Of a stretch of DNA of 64,000 nucleotides, positions 1 through 9,737 are shown one piece after another. The stretch is from assembly GCF_023091155.1 (NCBI RefSeq), contig NZ_JAHWXK010000001.1, positions 1,426,001-1,490,000 of the forward strand, read 5' to 3'. Position 1 is the first letter of the stretch; each line of letters begins with the position of its first letter. Source of the stretch: Microbacterium sufflavum. Lineage in GTDB: Bacteria > Actinomycetota > Actinomycetes > Actinomycetales > Microbacteriaceae. Made by a program: the position numbers and the translations under genes. A model generated the notes under the pieces. The model saw nothing but the letters and a program-made list of their open reading frames with translations, searched no databases and was not told the origin of the DNA.

Positions 1-831
1 GACCTCGCGCGCCTCGGCGTACAGCGGTCCGTCTCCCGCGATCCGCGCCACGAGCGACCCCGGCGGCAGGTCCTCCCCGGCCCGTCGCACCGCGCGCACG
101 AACTCCAGGATCCCCGACTCGAGGGTGAGCCGGCCCACCCACAGCACCTGCAGCGGCAGCTCGACCGCCTGGAGCGGCACCCCGGGGATCGCGCGCGGTG
201 GCATCGGGTTCGGCACCACCTCCACCTCCGGCAGCCCGGCGATCCGCAGCGCCTCGGCCTGATGCGCCGAGGGCGAGATCACGGCGTCGGCCTCCAGTGC
301 GGCGTCGAGCGTGACGCTGCGCACCGCGGCATCGATCGCGCGCGGGGTGTCGGCGAGGGCGGTGCGAGGAGGGCGTCCGCGCAGCACGCGGGCCAGTCCG
401 CGGACGGCCGCCGCCGCGACCCGGTCGAATCGTCGCAGGTCCGGTCCCTGCCAGAAGAAGGTGTGCACCGTGTGGACGACGGGGATGCCCTGCTCCTGGG
501 CCACCCGGATCGCCGCGGCGGTGAGGCCGAACTCCGAGTGCACGTGCACCACGTCGATCGACCGCTCCCGGAACAGGCGCCGCAGCCGCGCTCGCAGGGC
601 ACGACTGTTGCGGATCGCCGGCATCTCGACGCCGGGGATGACCCACGCGGCGGCCATCAGGATCGGTGCTTCCCCCGGCGGCACGGGGCGTGGCGCGCTC
701 CCCGGCTGCGCGGCGCCGATGACCACCACCTCGTCGCCCGCGGAGCGCAGCAGCTCCGCCTCGCGCAGGACGACGGCCTGCGCATCTCCGATGCGGTCGA
801 GTGCGTAGTCGCAGACGAGTGCGATCCTCAC
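1..831 (-). CDS. Glycosyltransferase family 4 (C-terminal part outside the window)
   Basis: The visible 277 codons begin MRIALVCDY and show the N-terminal Rossmann domain of a GT4/GT-B enzyme: early hydrophobic strand, VVHVHSEFG and VHTVHTFFWQG loops, then VVPNP and the start of the second domain (LQVLWVGRLTLESGILEFV). Such enzymes move a sugar from a nucleotide donor to a lipid or glycan at the inner membrane face; the acceptor cannot be told. The GTG at 831 was chosen because a GGGGG ribosome-binding stretch precedes it; an in-frame GTG at 840 would add three residues. The gene runs off the left edge, so the donor-binding EX7E motif is not seen. It is divergent from the TspO-like gene. Confidence 0.8.
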   Translation of the reverse strand, partial: MRIALVCDYALDRIGDAQAVVLREAELLRSAGDEVVVIGAAQPGSAPRPVPPGEAPILMAAAWVIPGVEMPAIRNSRALRARLRRLFRERSIDVVHVHSEFGLTAAAIRVAQEQGIPVVHTVHTFFWQGPDLRRFDRVAAAAVRGLARVLRGRPPRTALADTPRAIDAAVRSVTLDAALEADAVISPSAHQAEALRIAGLPEVEVVPNPMPPRAIPGVPLQAVELPLQVLWVGRLTLESGILEFVRAVRRAGEDLPPGSLVARIAGDGPLYAEAREV

Positions 832-994
832 GGCGGTCACCCCCAGGTCGTGCGGAACAGAGTGCTGTCAAACGTAACATCTTACCCGCCGGGTGAATGA
901 CGCGGGGTGGCACAAGTCTCTTACCTGGTTAGCGATCGGCGGCGGGGCTGTCAAGGGCACTGCGGCGGCGGTGCCGTCACCCTAGAGTCGCGGC

Positions 995-1813
995 ATGGAG
1001 ACTTCGACGAAAGGCATCCTCCGCCAGAGCCTGGTGATCGCGGCGGCCGTGTTCATGCTGATCGCCGCCGCCATCGGTGCCGGCGCATTCGGCGGCACCT
1101 CGGTCGACGAACTGCAGAACGGTGCGCTGTCCGCTCAGGGCTCGTATCTCGCGCCCGCCGGACCGGCGTTCTCGATCTGGTCGCTCATCTACCTCGGCCT
1201 GCTCGCCTACACGGCGTGGCAGGCCCTCCCCGCCCGCCGCCAGGACCCCCGGCAGGAGGCCGTCGGCGGCTGGATCGCCCTGTCGATGGTGCTCAACGGC
1301 CTGTGGCTCGTGACCGCCCGCTACCTCACGCTGTGGCTCACGGTGCTCGTGATCGCGCTGCTGCTCGCCGTGCTCGCGCGTGTGATCGTGCTGCTGGGAC
1401 GATTGCCCGCCCGCAGCGCCGTCGACCGCGTGCTCACCGACGGCGCCAACGGGCTCCACTTCGGCTGGGTCACGATCGCCACCGTCGCCAACACCGCCGC
1501 CTGGCTCACGCAGACCGTCCCGGAGAGCGCGGAGCAGCAGGCGGAGGTGTGGGCCATCGCGGTGCTCGCCGTGGTGCTGCTCATCGGTGCCGCGAGCGCG
1601 TGGTTCACCGGGCGTCTCGCGCCCGCCCTCGCCACCGCGTGGGGGCTCGCCTGGCTCGCGGTCGGTCGTCTGACCGGCGAGCCGCAGAGCACGCCGACCG
1701 CCATCGCCGCGATCGTGGTGGCCGCGGTCCTGGTGCTCGTGGGGGTCGTGGCCGTCGTGCGCCGGCGTCGAGCGACCCCGGCGACCCTCGCGCCTCAGAG
1801 CACCAGCCGGTAG
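995..1813 (+). CDS. TspO/MBR-like tryptophan-rich membrane protein
   Basis: 272 residues with about seven hydrophobic segments and about ten Trp residues. The loop GSYLAPAGPAFSIWSLIYL resembles the Pro/Trp-rich first loop of TspO/MBR tryptophan-rich sensory proteins, but this one is longer than the usual ~160 residues. The family binds porphyrins and related ligands; no substrate can be read here. TAGAGT at 983-988 lies six nt before the ATG with no Shine-Dalgarno sequence, suggesting leaderless mRNA. The 3' end overlaps the convergent kdpE gene by 19 nt. The family call is by motif resemblance only. Confidence 0.6.
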   Translation: METSTKGILRQSLVIAAAVFMLIAAAIGAGAFGGTSVDELQNGALSAQGSYLAPAGPAFSIWSLIYLGLLAYTAWQALPARRQDPRQEAVGGWIALSMVLNGLWLVTARYLTLWLTVLVIALLLAVLARVIVLLGRLPARSAVDRVLTDGANGLHFGWVTIATVANTAAWLTQTVPESAEQQAEVWAIAVLAVVLLIGAASAWFTGRLAPALATAWGLAWLAVGRLTGEPQSTPTAIAAIVVAAVLVLVGVVAVVRRRRATPATLAPQSTSR

Positions 1814-2466
1814 CCCATGCCCGCCTCGGTCAGCAGGTGCACGGGCGAGGAGGGCTCGCTCTCGAGCTTCTTGCGCAACTGCGACATGTACAGGCGCAGG
1901 TAGCCGGAGTCGGACACCTGCGCGCTGCCCCAGATCTCCTTCAGCAGATCCTGCCGGGTGACTAGCGCCCCCGGGTGCCGTGCCAGGTGCTCCAGCATGC
2001 GCCACTCGGTCGGCGTCAGGTGCACGCGGGTACCGGAGCGGGTGACCGTCTTGGTCGCCAGATCCACCACCACGTCGCCGAAGGCCACGACCGACTCGCC
2101 GTTGGCGGCCACCGCGCGGCGGGAGAGCGCGCGCAGTCGCGCCAGCAGCTCGTCCACCTGGAACGGCTTGGTGACGAAGTCGTCGGCCCCGGCGTCGAGC
2201 GCCTCGACCTTGTCGGCGGAACCCGTGCGACCGGAGACGACGATGATCGGCACGGTCGTCCACCCCCGCAGCGCCTGGATCACCTCGATGCCGTCGAGCC
2301 GCGGCATCCCGAGGTCGAGCATGATGAGGTCGGGGTGCGACTGCGCCGCGGCGGCGATCGCGGCGGCGCCGTCCGCGGCGACGACCACCTCGTAGCCGTG
2401 CGCGGCGAGCGTGATGCGCAGCGCCCGCACCATCTGGGGGTCGTCGTCGGCGATGAGGAGCTTCAC
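1795..2466 (-). CDS. kdpE: KdpE, OmpR/PhoB-type response regulator of K+ uptake
   Basis: 223 residues. The receiver domain (1-115) carries the acidic pocket DDD (7-9), phospho-acceptor Asp51 in IMLDLGMP, and the conserved Lys in TKPF. A winged-helix domain follows (about 125-223; TPTEWRMLEHLARHPGALVT). In Kdp systems KdpE, phosphorylated by KdpD under K+ limitation or salt stress, activates kdpFABC. Its ATG overlaps the kdpD stop, so the kinase and regulator are translationally coupled. Tandem 11-bp boxes upstream of kdpF and between kimA and the VanZ gene are candidate binding sites (inferred). Confidence 0.95.
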   Translation of the reverse strand: MKLLIADDDPQMVRALRITLAAHGYEVVVAADGAAAIAAAAQSHPDLIMLDLGMPRLDGIEVIQALRGWTTVPIIVVSGRTGSADKVEALDAGADDFVTKPFQVDELLARLRALSRRAVAANGESVVAFGDVVVDLATKTVTRSGTRVHLTPTEWRMLEHLARHPGALVTRQDLLKEIWGSAQVSDSGYLRLYMSQLRKKLESEPSSPVHLLTEAGMGYRLVL

Positions 2467-5018
2467 TCCGTGTCCTCCGTGTCGGCAGGCCCTGCGGCGA
2501 GCGGCAGGGAGATGACCATCGTGAGTCCGCCACCCGGCGTGTCCTCGGGTGTCAGGGTACCGCCCATGCCCTCGGTGAACCCGCGCGACAGCGCGAGCCC
2601 GAGGCCGAGGCCGGTCGTGTTGTCGGTGTCGCCGAAGCGCTGGAACGGCTGGAAGATGCGGTCGCGGCGCTCGGGCGCCACGCCCGCGCCCCGGTCGACG
2701 ATGCGGATCTCCGCGCGCTCACCCAGACGGCTGGTGGTGACCAGCACCCGGCTGCCCTCGGGGGCGTGACGGTGGGCGTTCGCGATCACGTTCACCAGCA
2801 CGCGCTGCAGCAGCACCGGGTCGGCGAACAGCGCGGGCAGGGCGGGGTCGAGCGCGAGGTCGACCTCGGACGGACCGAGACCGAGCTCGTCGACCGCCGC
2901 GAGCACGGGACCGGCCGCGTCCACGCGCGAGGCCGAGACCGCGAGCACGCCCGCCTCCACCCGGCTCACGTCGAGCAGGTCGGTCACCAGAGTCGACAGG
3001 GTCGCGAGGCTCTCGTCGGCGGTGGCGAGGAGCTCCGCGCGGTCGGTCGCCGACAGGCCCTGCGCGGCGCGGAGACCGCCGATCGCCGCGACCGCCGACG
3101 CCAGGGGCCGGCGCAGGTCGTGGCTCACCGCCGAGAGCAGGGCGCTGCGCACCTGGTCGGTCTCGGCCAGCGCCTCCGCCTCGCGCGCGGTCGCCCGCAG
3201 GTCGGTGTGCTCGATCGCCGCGGCGAGCTGCGCCACGATCGCGTCGAGCAGCCGGCGCTCCGGACCCGCGAGGGGCTCGCCGTTCAGCTCCAGCAGGGCG
3301 CGGGGCCCGCCGCCGGCCGCACCCACGGGGATGGTCGTGGCGCGGCCGTCCGGCACCGGCTCGCCGTCGCTGGCGAGCACCTGCCCGTCGGGCGTGAGCA
3401 ACCGGACGCCGCTGAGCCCGAAGGCCTCCCGTGTGCGGCTCACGAGCGCCAGCACGGCGTTGTCGCCGCGGAGCACGTTGCCCGCGACCGCCGCCAGCAG
3501 CTCCGCCTCGGCCGTCGCGCGCTGCGCCGTCCTCGCCCGGCGGGCGGCCTGATCCACGATGATGCTCACCAGGATCGCGATGACCACGTAGAGCGAGAGC
3601 GCGAGGGCGTGCAGCGGATGCGCGATCGTGATCGTGAACAGCGGTGCCACGAACAGGAAGTCGAGCGTGATGCCCGACAGCACGGCGGCGAACACCGCGG
3701 GCCGGATGCCGCCGATCAGCGCCACCACGACCACGAGCAGCTGATACGCGAGCACCTCGGCGGTGATCGACTCCGGGCTGCGGAAGGTGAACATGAGCCA
3801 CGACAGCAGGGGGCCGAACACGAGCGCGACGCCGAAACCGAGCGCCTGGCGCCGCCACCCCAGCGCCCCGCCGGTGATGCGCGGCAGCGCGAGTCGCCCG
3901 CCCGCGGCCGCGTGGGTCACGATGTGCACGTCGATGTCGCCCGAACGCCGGATCACCTCGGAGCCGATGCCCGGTCCGGTCAGCGCGGCCGTCAGGCGGC
4001 CGCGGCGGCTCACGCCGATCACGAGCTGCGTGGCGTCGGCACCCTGCGCGAACTCCACGAGCGTGCCGGGGATGTCGTCGCCGACCACCTGGTGGTACGT
4101 GCCGCCGAGGGACTCCACGAGCGCGCGCTGTGCGGCCAGGGCGCCCGGGGTCTCGCCGCGCAGGCCGTCCTGGGCGGTCACGTGCACCGCGAGCAGCTCG
4201 CCCCCGGCCGACCGTGCGGCGATGCGGGCTCCGCGGCGCAGCAGCGTCTCGCCCTCCGGGCCCCCGGTCAGCGCGACGACCACCCGCTCGCGCGCCTGCC
4301 AGGAGCCCTCGATGCCCTGCTCGGCGCGGTAGCTGCGCAGCGCGCTGTCGACCTCGTCGGCGAGCCACAACAGTGCGAGTTCGCGCAGCGCGGTGAGGTT
4401 GCCCAGACGGAAGTAGTTCGACAGTGCCGCGTCGATCCGCTCCGCGGGATACACCAGGCCCGCCGACAGCCGGTCGCGCAGGGTCTGCGGGGCGAGGTCG
4501 ACCACCTCGACCTCGTCGGCTGCACGCACCACGGCATCCGGGATGGTCTCCTGCTGCGCGATGCCGGTGATCTTCTCCACCACGGCGTTCAGCGACTCGA
4601 TGTGCTGCACGTTGACGGTGGTCACCACGTCGATGCCCGCCCGCAGCAGCTCCTCCACGTCCTGCCAGCGCTTGGGGTGGCGCGAACCGGGGATGTTCGT
4701 GTGCGCGAGCTCGTCGACCAGGGCGATCTCCGGTGCGCGGTCGAGCACGGTGTCCAGGTCGAGCTCGGTCAGCACCACCCCGCGGTGCTCGTCCACGCGT
4801 CGCGGCACCTCGGGGAGCCCGGCGGTGAGGGCCGCGGTGGCCGCCCGGCCGTGGGTCTCCACGACCGCGATCACCACGTCGCGGCCCTCGTCGAACAGGC
4901 GCCGCCCCTCCGCGAGCATCTCGAACGTCTTGCCCACCCCGGGGGCGGCGCCCAGGAGCACGCGCAGGCGCCCCCGGCGCTGGTGCTCCGGCGGGCGATC
5001 CGTGCGCGCTGCGCTCAT
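2463..5018 (-). CDS. kdpD: KdpD, K+-sensing histidine kinase
   Basis: 851 residues in the full KdpD arrangement: N-terminal KdpD domain with Walker A GAAPGVGKT (23-31), a universal-stress-protein-like domain (about 230-360), four membrane helices of the DUF4118 region (about 390-490), a GAF-like section, the dimerisation helix with phospho-acceptor His633 (SHDLRRPL), and a HATPase_c domain with DRGAGVAPE and GLGLGLALS. It senses low K+ or ionic stress and controls KdpE phosphorylation. Its start overlaps the end of kdpC by 4 nt (ATGA), so it belongs to the same transcript as the pump. Confidence 0.96.
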   Translation of the reverse strand: MSAARTDRPPEHQRRGRLRVLLGAAPGVGKTFEMLAEGRRLFDEGRDVVIAVVETHGRAATAALTAGLPEVPRRVDEHRGVVLTELDLDTVLDRAPEIALVDELAHTNIPGSRHPKRWQDVEELLRAGIDVVTTVNVQHIESLNAVVEKITGIAQQETIPDAVVRAADEVEVVDLAPQTLRDRLSAGLVYPAERIDAALSNYFRLGNLTALRELALLWLADEVDSALRSYRAEQGIEGSWQARERVVVALTGGPEGETLLRRGARIAARSAGGELLAVHVTAQDGLRGETPGALAAQRALVESLGGTYHQVVGDDIPGTLVEFAQGADATQLVIGVSRRGRLTAALTGPGIGSEVIRRSGDIDVHIVTHAAAGGRLALPRITGGALGWRRQALGFGVALVFGPLLSWLMFTFRSPESITAEVLAYQLLVVVVALIGGIRPAVFAAVLSGITLDFLFVAPLFTITIAHPLHALALSLYVVIAILVSIIVDQAARRARTAQRATAEAELLAAVAGNVLRGDNAVLALVSRTREAFGLSGVRLLTPDGQVLASDGEPVPDGRATTIPVGAAGGGPRALLELNGEPLAGPERRLLDAIVAQLAAAIEHTDLRATAREAEALAETDQVRSALLSAVSHDLRRPLASAVAAIGGLRAAQGLSATDRAELLATADESLATLSTLVTDLLDVSRVEAGVLAVSASRVDAAGPVLAAVDELGLGPSEVDLALDPALPALFADPVLLQRVLVNVIANAHRHAPEGSRVLVTTSRLGERAEIRIVDRGAGVAPERRDRIFQPFQRFGDTDNTTGLGLGLALSRGFTEGMGGTLTPEDTPGGGLTMVISLPLAAGPADTEDTE

Positions 5019-5620
5019 TCACCCTCCCGGTCGTCCAGTGCGAGGTTGAGTTCGGCGACGTTGATCCGCTCCTCGCCGAGGAACCCCAGGTCCCGCCCTT
5101 GAATCCTAGACTCCACGAGCGCACGCACCTCGTCCTCGGGCAGGTCGCGCGCGGCGGCCACCCGCGGCACCTGCAGCAGGGCATAGGCGACGCTGATGTG
5201 CGGGTCGAGACCGGAGCCGGAGGCGGTCACGGCGTCGGCGGGCACCAGGGACGGGTCGACACCCTCGCGCTCCGCGACCTCGGCCGTGCGCTCGGCGATC
5301 GACGCGACCAGGTCGGGGTTCTCCGGTCCGAGGTTGCTGCCGCCCGAGGCGGTGCCGTCGTAGCCGTCGCCCGCCGCGGACGGGCGCGACTGGAAGTACT
5401 GCGGCAGGGCCTCGCCGTCGGCGTCGGTGAAGGACTGTCCGATCAGGGCGCTGCCGCGGTCGTCGGGCAGCATCGAGCCGTTCGCCTGTGCGGGGAGCAG
5501 CAGCTGACCGATGCCGGTGACGAGCAGGGTGTAGCCGACGCCGAGGACGAGGGTGAGCACGAGCATCGCGCGGACGGCGACCCCGGCGGTGCGCATCGTG
5601 GTGCGGGTGGTGGAGGACAA
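5015..5620 (-). CDS. kdpC: KdpC, accessory subunit of the K+-transporting ATPase
   Basis: 201 residues: one N-terminal membrane helix (about 10-35), then a periplasm-facing domain with typical KdpC motifs (LIGQSFTD, FQSRPSA, SNLGPENPDL, VPADAVTASGSGLDPHIS). KdpC stabilises the KdpA-KdpB complex. The start is taken as TTG at 5620 because a GAAAGG ribosome-binding sequence sits about seven nt upstream; an ATG 24 nt further in (5596) is the alternative. It lies 21 nt after kdpB and overlaps kdpD. Confidence 0.93.
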   Translation of the reverse strand: MSSTTRTTMRTAGVAVRAMLVLTLVLGVGYTLLVTGIGQLLLPAQANGSMLPDDRGSALIGQSFTDADGEALPQYFQSRPSAAGDGYDGTASGGSNLGPENPDLVASIAERTAEVAEREGVDPSLVPADAVTASGSGLDPHISVAYALLQVPRVAAARDLPEDEVRALVESRIQGRDLGFLGEERINVAELNLALDDREGE

Positions 5621-5641
5621 GGTGTGCCTTTCGCGCGGGGG

Positions 5642-7780
5642 TCAGAAGCCGGGGAGGAGGCTCACGACGAGGTCGATGAGCTTGATGCCGAGGAACGGCG
5701 CGATCACGCCGCCGAGGCCGTAGACGAGCAGGTTGCGCTGCAGGATCTGCGAGGCGCTCGCGGGGCGGTATGCCACCCCGCGCAGGGCGAGCGGGATGAG
5801 GAAGACGATCACGATCGCGTTGAAGATGATCGCGCTCGTGACCGCAGACGCGGGCGAGTGCAGCTGCATGATGTTGAGCGCCGCGAGCCCCGGGAACACT
5901 CCCATGAACATCGCCGGGATGATCGCGAAGTACTTGGCGATGTCGTTCGCGAGCGAGAATGTGGTCAGCGCGCCGCGCGTGATGAGGAGCTGCTTGCCGA
6001 TCCGCACGATGTCGATGAGCTTGGTCGGGTCGGAGTCCAGGTCGACCATGTTCCCCGCCTCCTTCGCTGCCGACGTGCCCGTGTTCATCGCCACGCCCAC
6101 GTCGGCCTGTGCCAGCGCGGGGGCGTCGTTGGTGCCGTCGCCGGTCATCGCGACCAGCCGCCCGCCCTGCTGCTCGCGGCGGATGAGATCGAGCTTGTCC
6201 TCGGGGGTGGCCTCGGCGAGGAAGTCGTCGACCCCGGCCTCCGCGGCGATGGCCTGCGCGGTGAGCGGGTTGTCTCCGGTGATCATGACCGTGCGGATGC
6301 CCATGCTGCGCAGCTCGTCGAAGCGCTCGCGCAGGCCGTCCTTCACGATGTCCTTGAGGTGCACGACGCCCAGCACGCGCCCGTCCTCGCCGGTGGCGCG
6401 CACCGCCACGACCAGGGGTGTGCCGCCGCTTCTCGCGACACCGTCGGTGAGGGAGGTCAGCTCGGCGTCGGTCCCGCGGCCCAGCCAGGCCGACACCGCG
6501 GAGCCGGCCCCCTTGCGGATCTCGGTGCCGTCGGAGAGGTCGAGTCCGCTCATGCGGGTCTGCGCGGTGAACGGCACGACCACGGCGTCCTCCGGCGCCT
6601 CCACCCGGAGGCCGCGCGCGGTGGCCAGTTCGACGATCGAGGCGCCCTCGGGCGTGGGGTCGGCCAGGGACGACAGGGCGGCGACCCGCAGCAGCTCCTC
6701 CGCGTCGACGCCCGTCAGCGGCAGCACCTCGTGCGCGCGCCGGTTGCCGTACGTGATCGTGCCCGTCTTGTCGAGCAGCAGCGTGGTCACGTCTCCCGCG
6801 GCCTCGACCGCGCGGCCCGACATCGCCAGCACGTTGCGCTGCACGAGGCGGTCCATCCCGGCGATGCCGATGGCCGACAGTAGCGCGCCGATGGTGGTCG
6901 GGATGAGGCAGACGAGCAGAGCGATCAGCACCGGGATGCTCACCGGGGAGGCGGCGTACGAGGCGATCGGGTTCAGCGCCAGCACCACCACGACGAACAC
7001 GATCGACAGGCTCGCGAGGAGGATGTTCAACGCGATCTCGTTCGGGGTGCGCTGACGGCTCGCGCCCTCGACCAGCGCGATCATCCGGTCGACGAAGGTC
7101 TCGCCGGGCTTCGACGTGATGCGCACCACGATGCGGTCGGACAGCACCCGGGTGCCGCCGGTGACGGCGCTGCGGTCGCCGCCGGACTCGCGGATGACCG
7201 GGGCGCTCTCGCCCGTGATCGCCGACTCGTCGACGGTCGCGATCCCCGCCACGATGTCGCCGTCGCCCGGGATCAGCTCGCCCGCGGTCACGATCACGAC
7301 GTCGTCGCGCTGCAGCTCCGCCGACGACACCTCCACGGTCTCGGCGCGCTCGGCCGCAGGATCCGCCGCGGGATCGTGGCGCACCACGCGGCGGGCCATC
7401 GTGCTGGTGCGGGTCTTGCGCAGGCTCGCGGCCTGCGCCTTGCCCCGGCCCTCCGCGACCGACTCGGCCACGTTCGCGAACAGCACCGTGAGCCACAGCC
7501 ACACCGCGATGCCCCACGTGAACGCGAGGGGAACGGGCGAGCCACCGGAGTCGGCCGGTCCGCCCAGGAAGGGCTCCGCGATCGCGAGCACGGTCGTGAA
7601 GGCCGCGCCCACCCAGACCAGCAGCATCACGGGGTTGCGCACGAGCGTGGCGGGGTTGAGCTTGCGGACGGCGCCGGGCAGCGCCTGCACGAGCTGCGAC
7701 CAGCCGAACGACCGCGGTGTCGCAGCGGGGGCGGGGGCCGTGGCGCTCTCGGGCGCGGACGGCGTGGTGAGGAGGGTCAT
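5642..7780 (-). CDS. kdpB: KdpB, P-type ATPase subunit of the K+ pump
   Basis: 712 residues, the usual KdpB length. The phosphorylated Asp337 is in [14 protein letters not shown] marks the actuator domain and [12 protein letters not shown] the hinge of the P domain. Helices at the N-terminus, around 240-300 and at the C-terminus match a type IA P-type ATPase. KdpB hydrolyses ATP to drive K+ import through KdpA. One nt separates it from the kdpA stop codon. No damage is seen. Confidence 0.96.
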   Translation of the reverse strand: MTLLTTPSAPESATAPAPAATPRSFGWSQLVQALPGAVRKLNPATLVRNPVMLLVWVGAAFTTVLAIAEPFLGGPADSGGSPVPLAFTWGIAVWLWLTVLFANVAESVAEGRGKAQAASLRKTRTSTMARRVVRHDPAADPAAERAETVEVSSAELQRDDVVIVTAGELIPGDGDIVAGIATVDESAITGESAPVIRESGGDRSAVTGGTRVLSDRIVVRITSKPGETFVDRMIALVEGASRQRTPNEIALNILLASLSIVFVVVVLALNPIASYAASPVSIPVLIALLVCLIPTTIGALLSAIGIAGMDRLVQRNVLAMSGRAVEAAGDVTTLLLDKTGTITYGNRRAHEVLPLTGVDAEELLRVAALSSLADPTPEGASIVELATARGLRVEAPEDAVVVPFTAQTRMSGLDLSDGTEIRKGAGSAVSAWLGRGTDAELTSLTDGVARSGGTPLVVAVRATGEDGRVLGVVHLKDIVKDGLRERFDELRSMGIRTVMITGDNPLTAQAIAAEAGVDDFLAEATPEDKLDLIRREQQGGRLVAMTGDGTNDAPALAQADVGVAMNTGTSAAKEAGNMVDLDSDPTKLIDIVRIGKQLLITRGALTTFSLANDIAKYFAIIPAMFMGVFPGLAALNIMQLHSPASAVTSAIIFNAIVIVFLIPLALRGVAYRPASASQILQRNLLVYGLGGVIAPFLGIKLIDLVVSLLPGF

Positions 7781-7781
7781 G

Positions 7782-9458
7782 TCAGAGTCCTTCGGCGAGC
7801 GGTCCCAGTGCGAGCACGGGGAAGTAGGTGAGGGCGGTGACCACGACGGTCACCGTGAGGAGCAGGCCGACGAACTGCGGCCGGTGGGTGGGCAGGGTCC
7901 CGGTCGTGGCGGGGATGCGCTCCTGCGCCGCGAACGACCCGGCGAGCGCGAGCACCAGCACGATCGGCAGGAAGCGGCCGAGCAGCATCGCCACGCCCAG
8001 GGCCGTGTTGAACCACGGGGTGTTCGCGGTGAGCCCGGCGAAGGCGGAGCCGTTGTTGTTCGCGGCCGAGGTGAAGGCGTACAGCACCTCGCTCATGCCG
8101 TGCACGCCCGGGTTGAGGATGCTCGTGGACTCCACGTCGTCCCGGATGCCGGGGATCGCGAAGCTCAGGGCCGTGCCGCCGAGGACGAGCGCCGGGACCA
8201 CGAGGATGTACAGGCTCGCGAGCGTCATCTCCCGCGGGCCGATGCGCTTGCCGAGCCACTCCGGCGTGCGGCCGACCAGCAGCCCGCCCACGAAGACCGC
8301 GACGATCGCGAGCACCAGCATGCCGTACAGCCCCGAGCCCACCCCGCCGGGGGCGACCTCGCCGAGCATCATGTTCAGCATCGGCATCATGCCGCCGAGC
8401 GCCGTGTACGAGTCGTGCATCGAGTTGATGGCGCCCGTCGAGGTGAGCGTGCTGGCACTGCCGAACAGCGTCGAACCGAGGATCCCGAAGCGCTGCTCCT
8501 TGCCCTCCATCGCGGCTCCCGCGAGCTCGGGTGCGGCGCCCCGGCCGGCGAGCTCCAGTGCCGAGAGGGCGACCGTCGAGGCGAGGAAGATCGTGCCCAT
8601 CACGGCGACGATCGCGTAGCCCTGGCGGTGGTCGCCCACCAGGCGGCCGTAGGTGCGCGGCAGCGCGAACGGGATCACCAGGATCAGCAGCACCTCGATC
8701 AGGTTCGTCCACCCGGTGGGGTTCTCGAACGGGTGGGCGGAGTTCGCGTTGAAGAAGCCGCCGCCGTTCGTGCCGAGCAGCTTGATGGCCTCCTGCGACG
8801 CGACGGGTCCGCCGGGGATCGTCTGCGCGCCCCCGGACACCGTGGTCACGTCGGTGAAGCCCGCGAAGTTCTGGATCACGCCGCCGACCAGCAGGGCGAC
8901 CGCGCCGATCAGGGCGAGCGGCAGCAGCAGCCGCCCGAGCCCGCGGGTCAGGTCGACCCAGAAGTTGCCGATCGTCGCGGAGCCGCGGCGGGACAGACCC
9001 CGCACCAGCGCGATCGCGACCGTGAGGCCGACCGCCGCCGACACGAAGTTCTGCACCGTGAGGCCGGCCAGCTGCACGGTGTAGCCCATCGTCTGCTCGG
9101 GCGAGTACGACTGCCAGTTCGTGTTCGCGACGAACGACGCGGCCGTGTTGAACGCGAGGCCCTCGGGCACGGCGGGCAGACCGAGCGACTCCGGGAGGAA
9201 CGCCTGCAGTCGCTGCAGCGCGTAGACGAGCACGAGCCCCACGAGCGAGAACAGCAGCACGCTCCGGGCGTACGCGCGCCAGGTCTGCTCCGAGCGCGGG
9301 TCGACCCCGATCACGCGGTACAGTCCGCGCTCCACCCGCAGGTCCTTCGCGGAGGTGTAGACGTGGGCGATGTAGTCGCCGAGGGGGCGGTAGAGCAGCA
9401 CGAGCACGACCACGACGGCCGCGACCTGGAGCACCCCGAACATGATCGTCGCGTCCAT
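7782..9458 (-). CDS. kdpA: KdpA, K+-binding and translocating subunit
   Basis: 558 residues, almost entirely hydrophobic, with repeated selectivity-filter-like turns ([40 protein letters not shown]). This fits the superfamily-of-K+-transporters fold of KdpA. It takes up K+ from the outside and delivers it to the KdpB path. Its ATG overlaps the kdpF stop at 9458, so the two are coupled. Confidence 0.96.
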   Translation of the reverse strand: MDATIMFGVLQVAAVVVVLVLLYRPLGDYIAHVYTSAKDLRVERGLYRVIGVDPRSEQTWRAYARSVLLFSLVGLVLVYALQRLQAFLPESLGLPAVPEGLAFNTAASFVANTNWQSYSPEQTMGYTVQLAGLTVQNFVSAAVGLTVAIALVRGLSRRGSATIGNFWVDLTRGLGRLLLPLALIGAVALLVGGVIQNFAGFTDVTTVSGGAQTIPGGPVASQEAIKLLGTNGGGFFNANSAHPFENPTGWTNLIEVLLILVIPFALPRTYGRLVGDHRQGYAIVAVMGTIFLASTVALSALELAGRGAAPELAGAAMEGKEQRFGILGSTLFGSASTLTSTGAINSMHDSYTALGGMMPMLNMMLGEVAPGGVGSGLYGMLVLAIVAVFVGGLLVGRTPEWLGKRIGPREMTLASLYILVVPALVLGGTALSFAIPGIRDDVESTSILNPGVHGMSEVLYAFTSAANNNGSAFAGLTANTPWFNTALGVAMLLGRFLPIVLVLALAGSFAAQERIPATTGTLPTHRPQFVGLLLTVTVVVTALTYFPVLALGPLAEGL

Positions 9459-9547
9459 CAGAACCGCTCCGGGGCGACCAGGGCGACGACGAGGTAGACG
9501 ATCGCGGCGACGGCCAGCACCGCGGCGATGATCTCGAACACGATCAT
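9458..9547 (-). CDS. kdpF: KdpF, small stabilising subunit of the K+ pump
   Basis: A 29-residue single membrane helix ([19 protein letters not shown], ending VALVAPERF). The terminal APERF-like tail is characteristic of KdpF, which stabilises the KdpABC complex. Its ATG overlaps the stop codon of the 27-residue ORF upstream (ATGA), and its own stop overlaps the kdpA start. Confidence 0.9.
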   Translation of the reverse strand: MIVFEIIAAVLAVAAIVYLVVALVAPERF

Positions 9548-9627
9548 GCGCGGTCCACCGCCTTCGCGACGAGGGACACGAGGGCGAACAGCGCGAGGGT
9601 CAGCGCGAGGTAGATGATGTCGAGCAC
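9544..9627 (-). CDS. 27-residue membrane microprotein at the head of the kdp operon
   Basis: GTG-initiated ORF with the single hydrophobic segment [20 protein letters not shown] followed by the charged end KAVDRA. Its stop overlaps the kdpF ATG by 4 nt, the same coupling used throughout this operon, which argues that it is translated. A GGGAG sequence lies about 15 nt upstream of the GTG. Similar tiny ORFs occur before kdpF in other actinobacteria (from memory, not checked). It may be a further subunit of the pump or a translational coupler for kdpF; neither is shown. Confidence 0.6.
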   Translation of the reverse strand: MLDIIYLALTLALFALVSLVAKAVDRA

Positions 9628-9664
9628 GACCCCGATCCAACTCCCGGGCGTCGCCGCCTCCGTC

Positions 9665-9686
9665 GATCCTCACGGTTCCCCTACGC
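9665..9686. promoter_or_regulatory. Tandem 11-bp box upstream of the kdp operon
   Basis: On the minus strand two adjacent 11-mers read GCGTAGGGGAA and CCGTGAGGATC. They match 17 of 22 positions of a pair in the larger array between kimA and the VanZ gene (16299-16320). They lie 38-59 bp upstream of the first kdp start codon. Adjacent 11-bp direct repeats are the usual target form of OmpR/PhoB-type regulators, so KdpE is the obvious candidate. That assignment is inferred. Confidence 0.45.
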
Positions 9687-9737
9687 CACGTCCGCCGATG
9701 CATGCGGCTTTCTCACGCCCGGCCCTATGCTCGCGAG

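Noticed and set aside
2719..5184. Very long open frames on the opposite strand or other frames of kdpD and neighbouring genes
   Set aside because: Arg/Ala/Gly-rich translations without domains, caused by high G+C; kdpD is unambiguous by its motifs.
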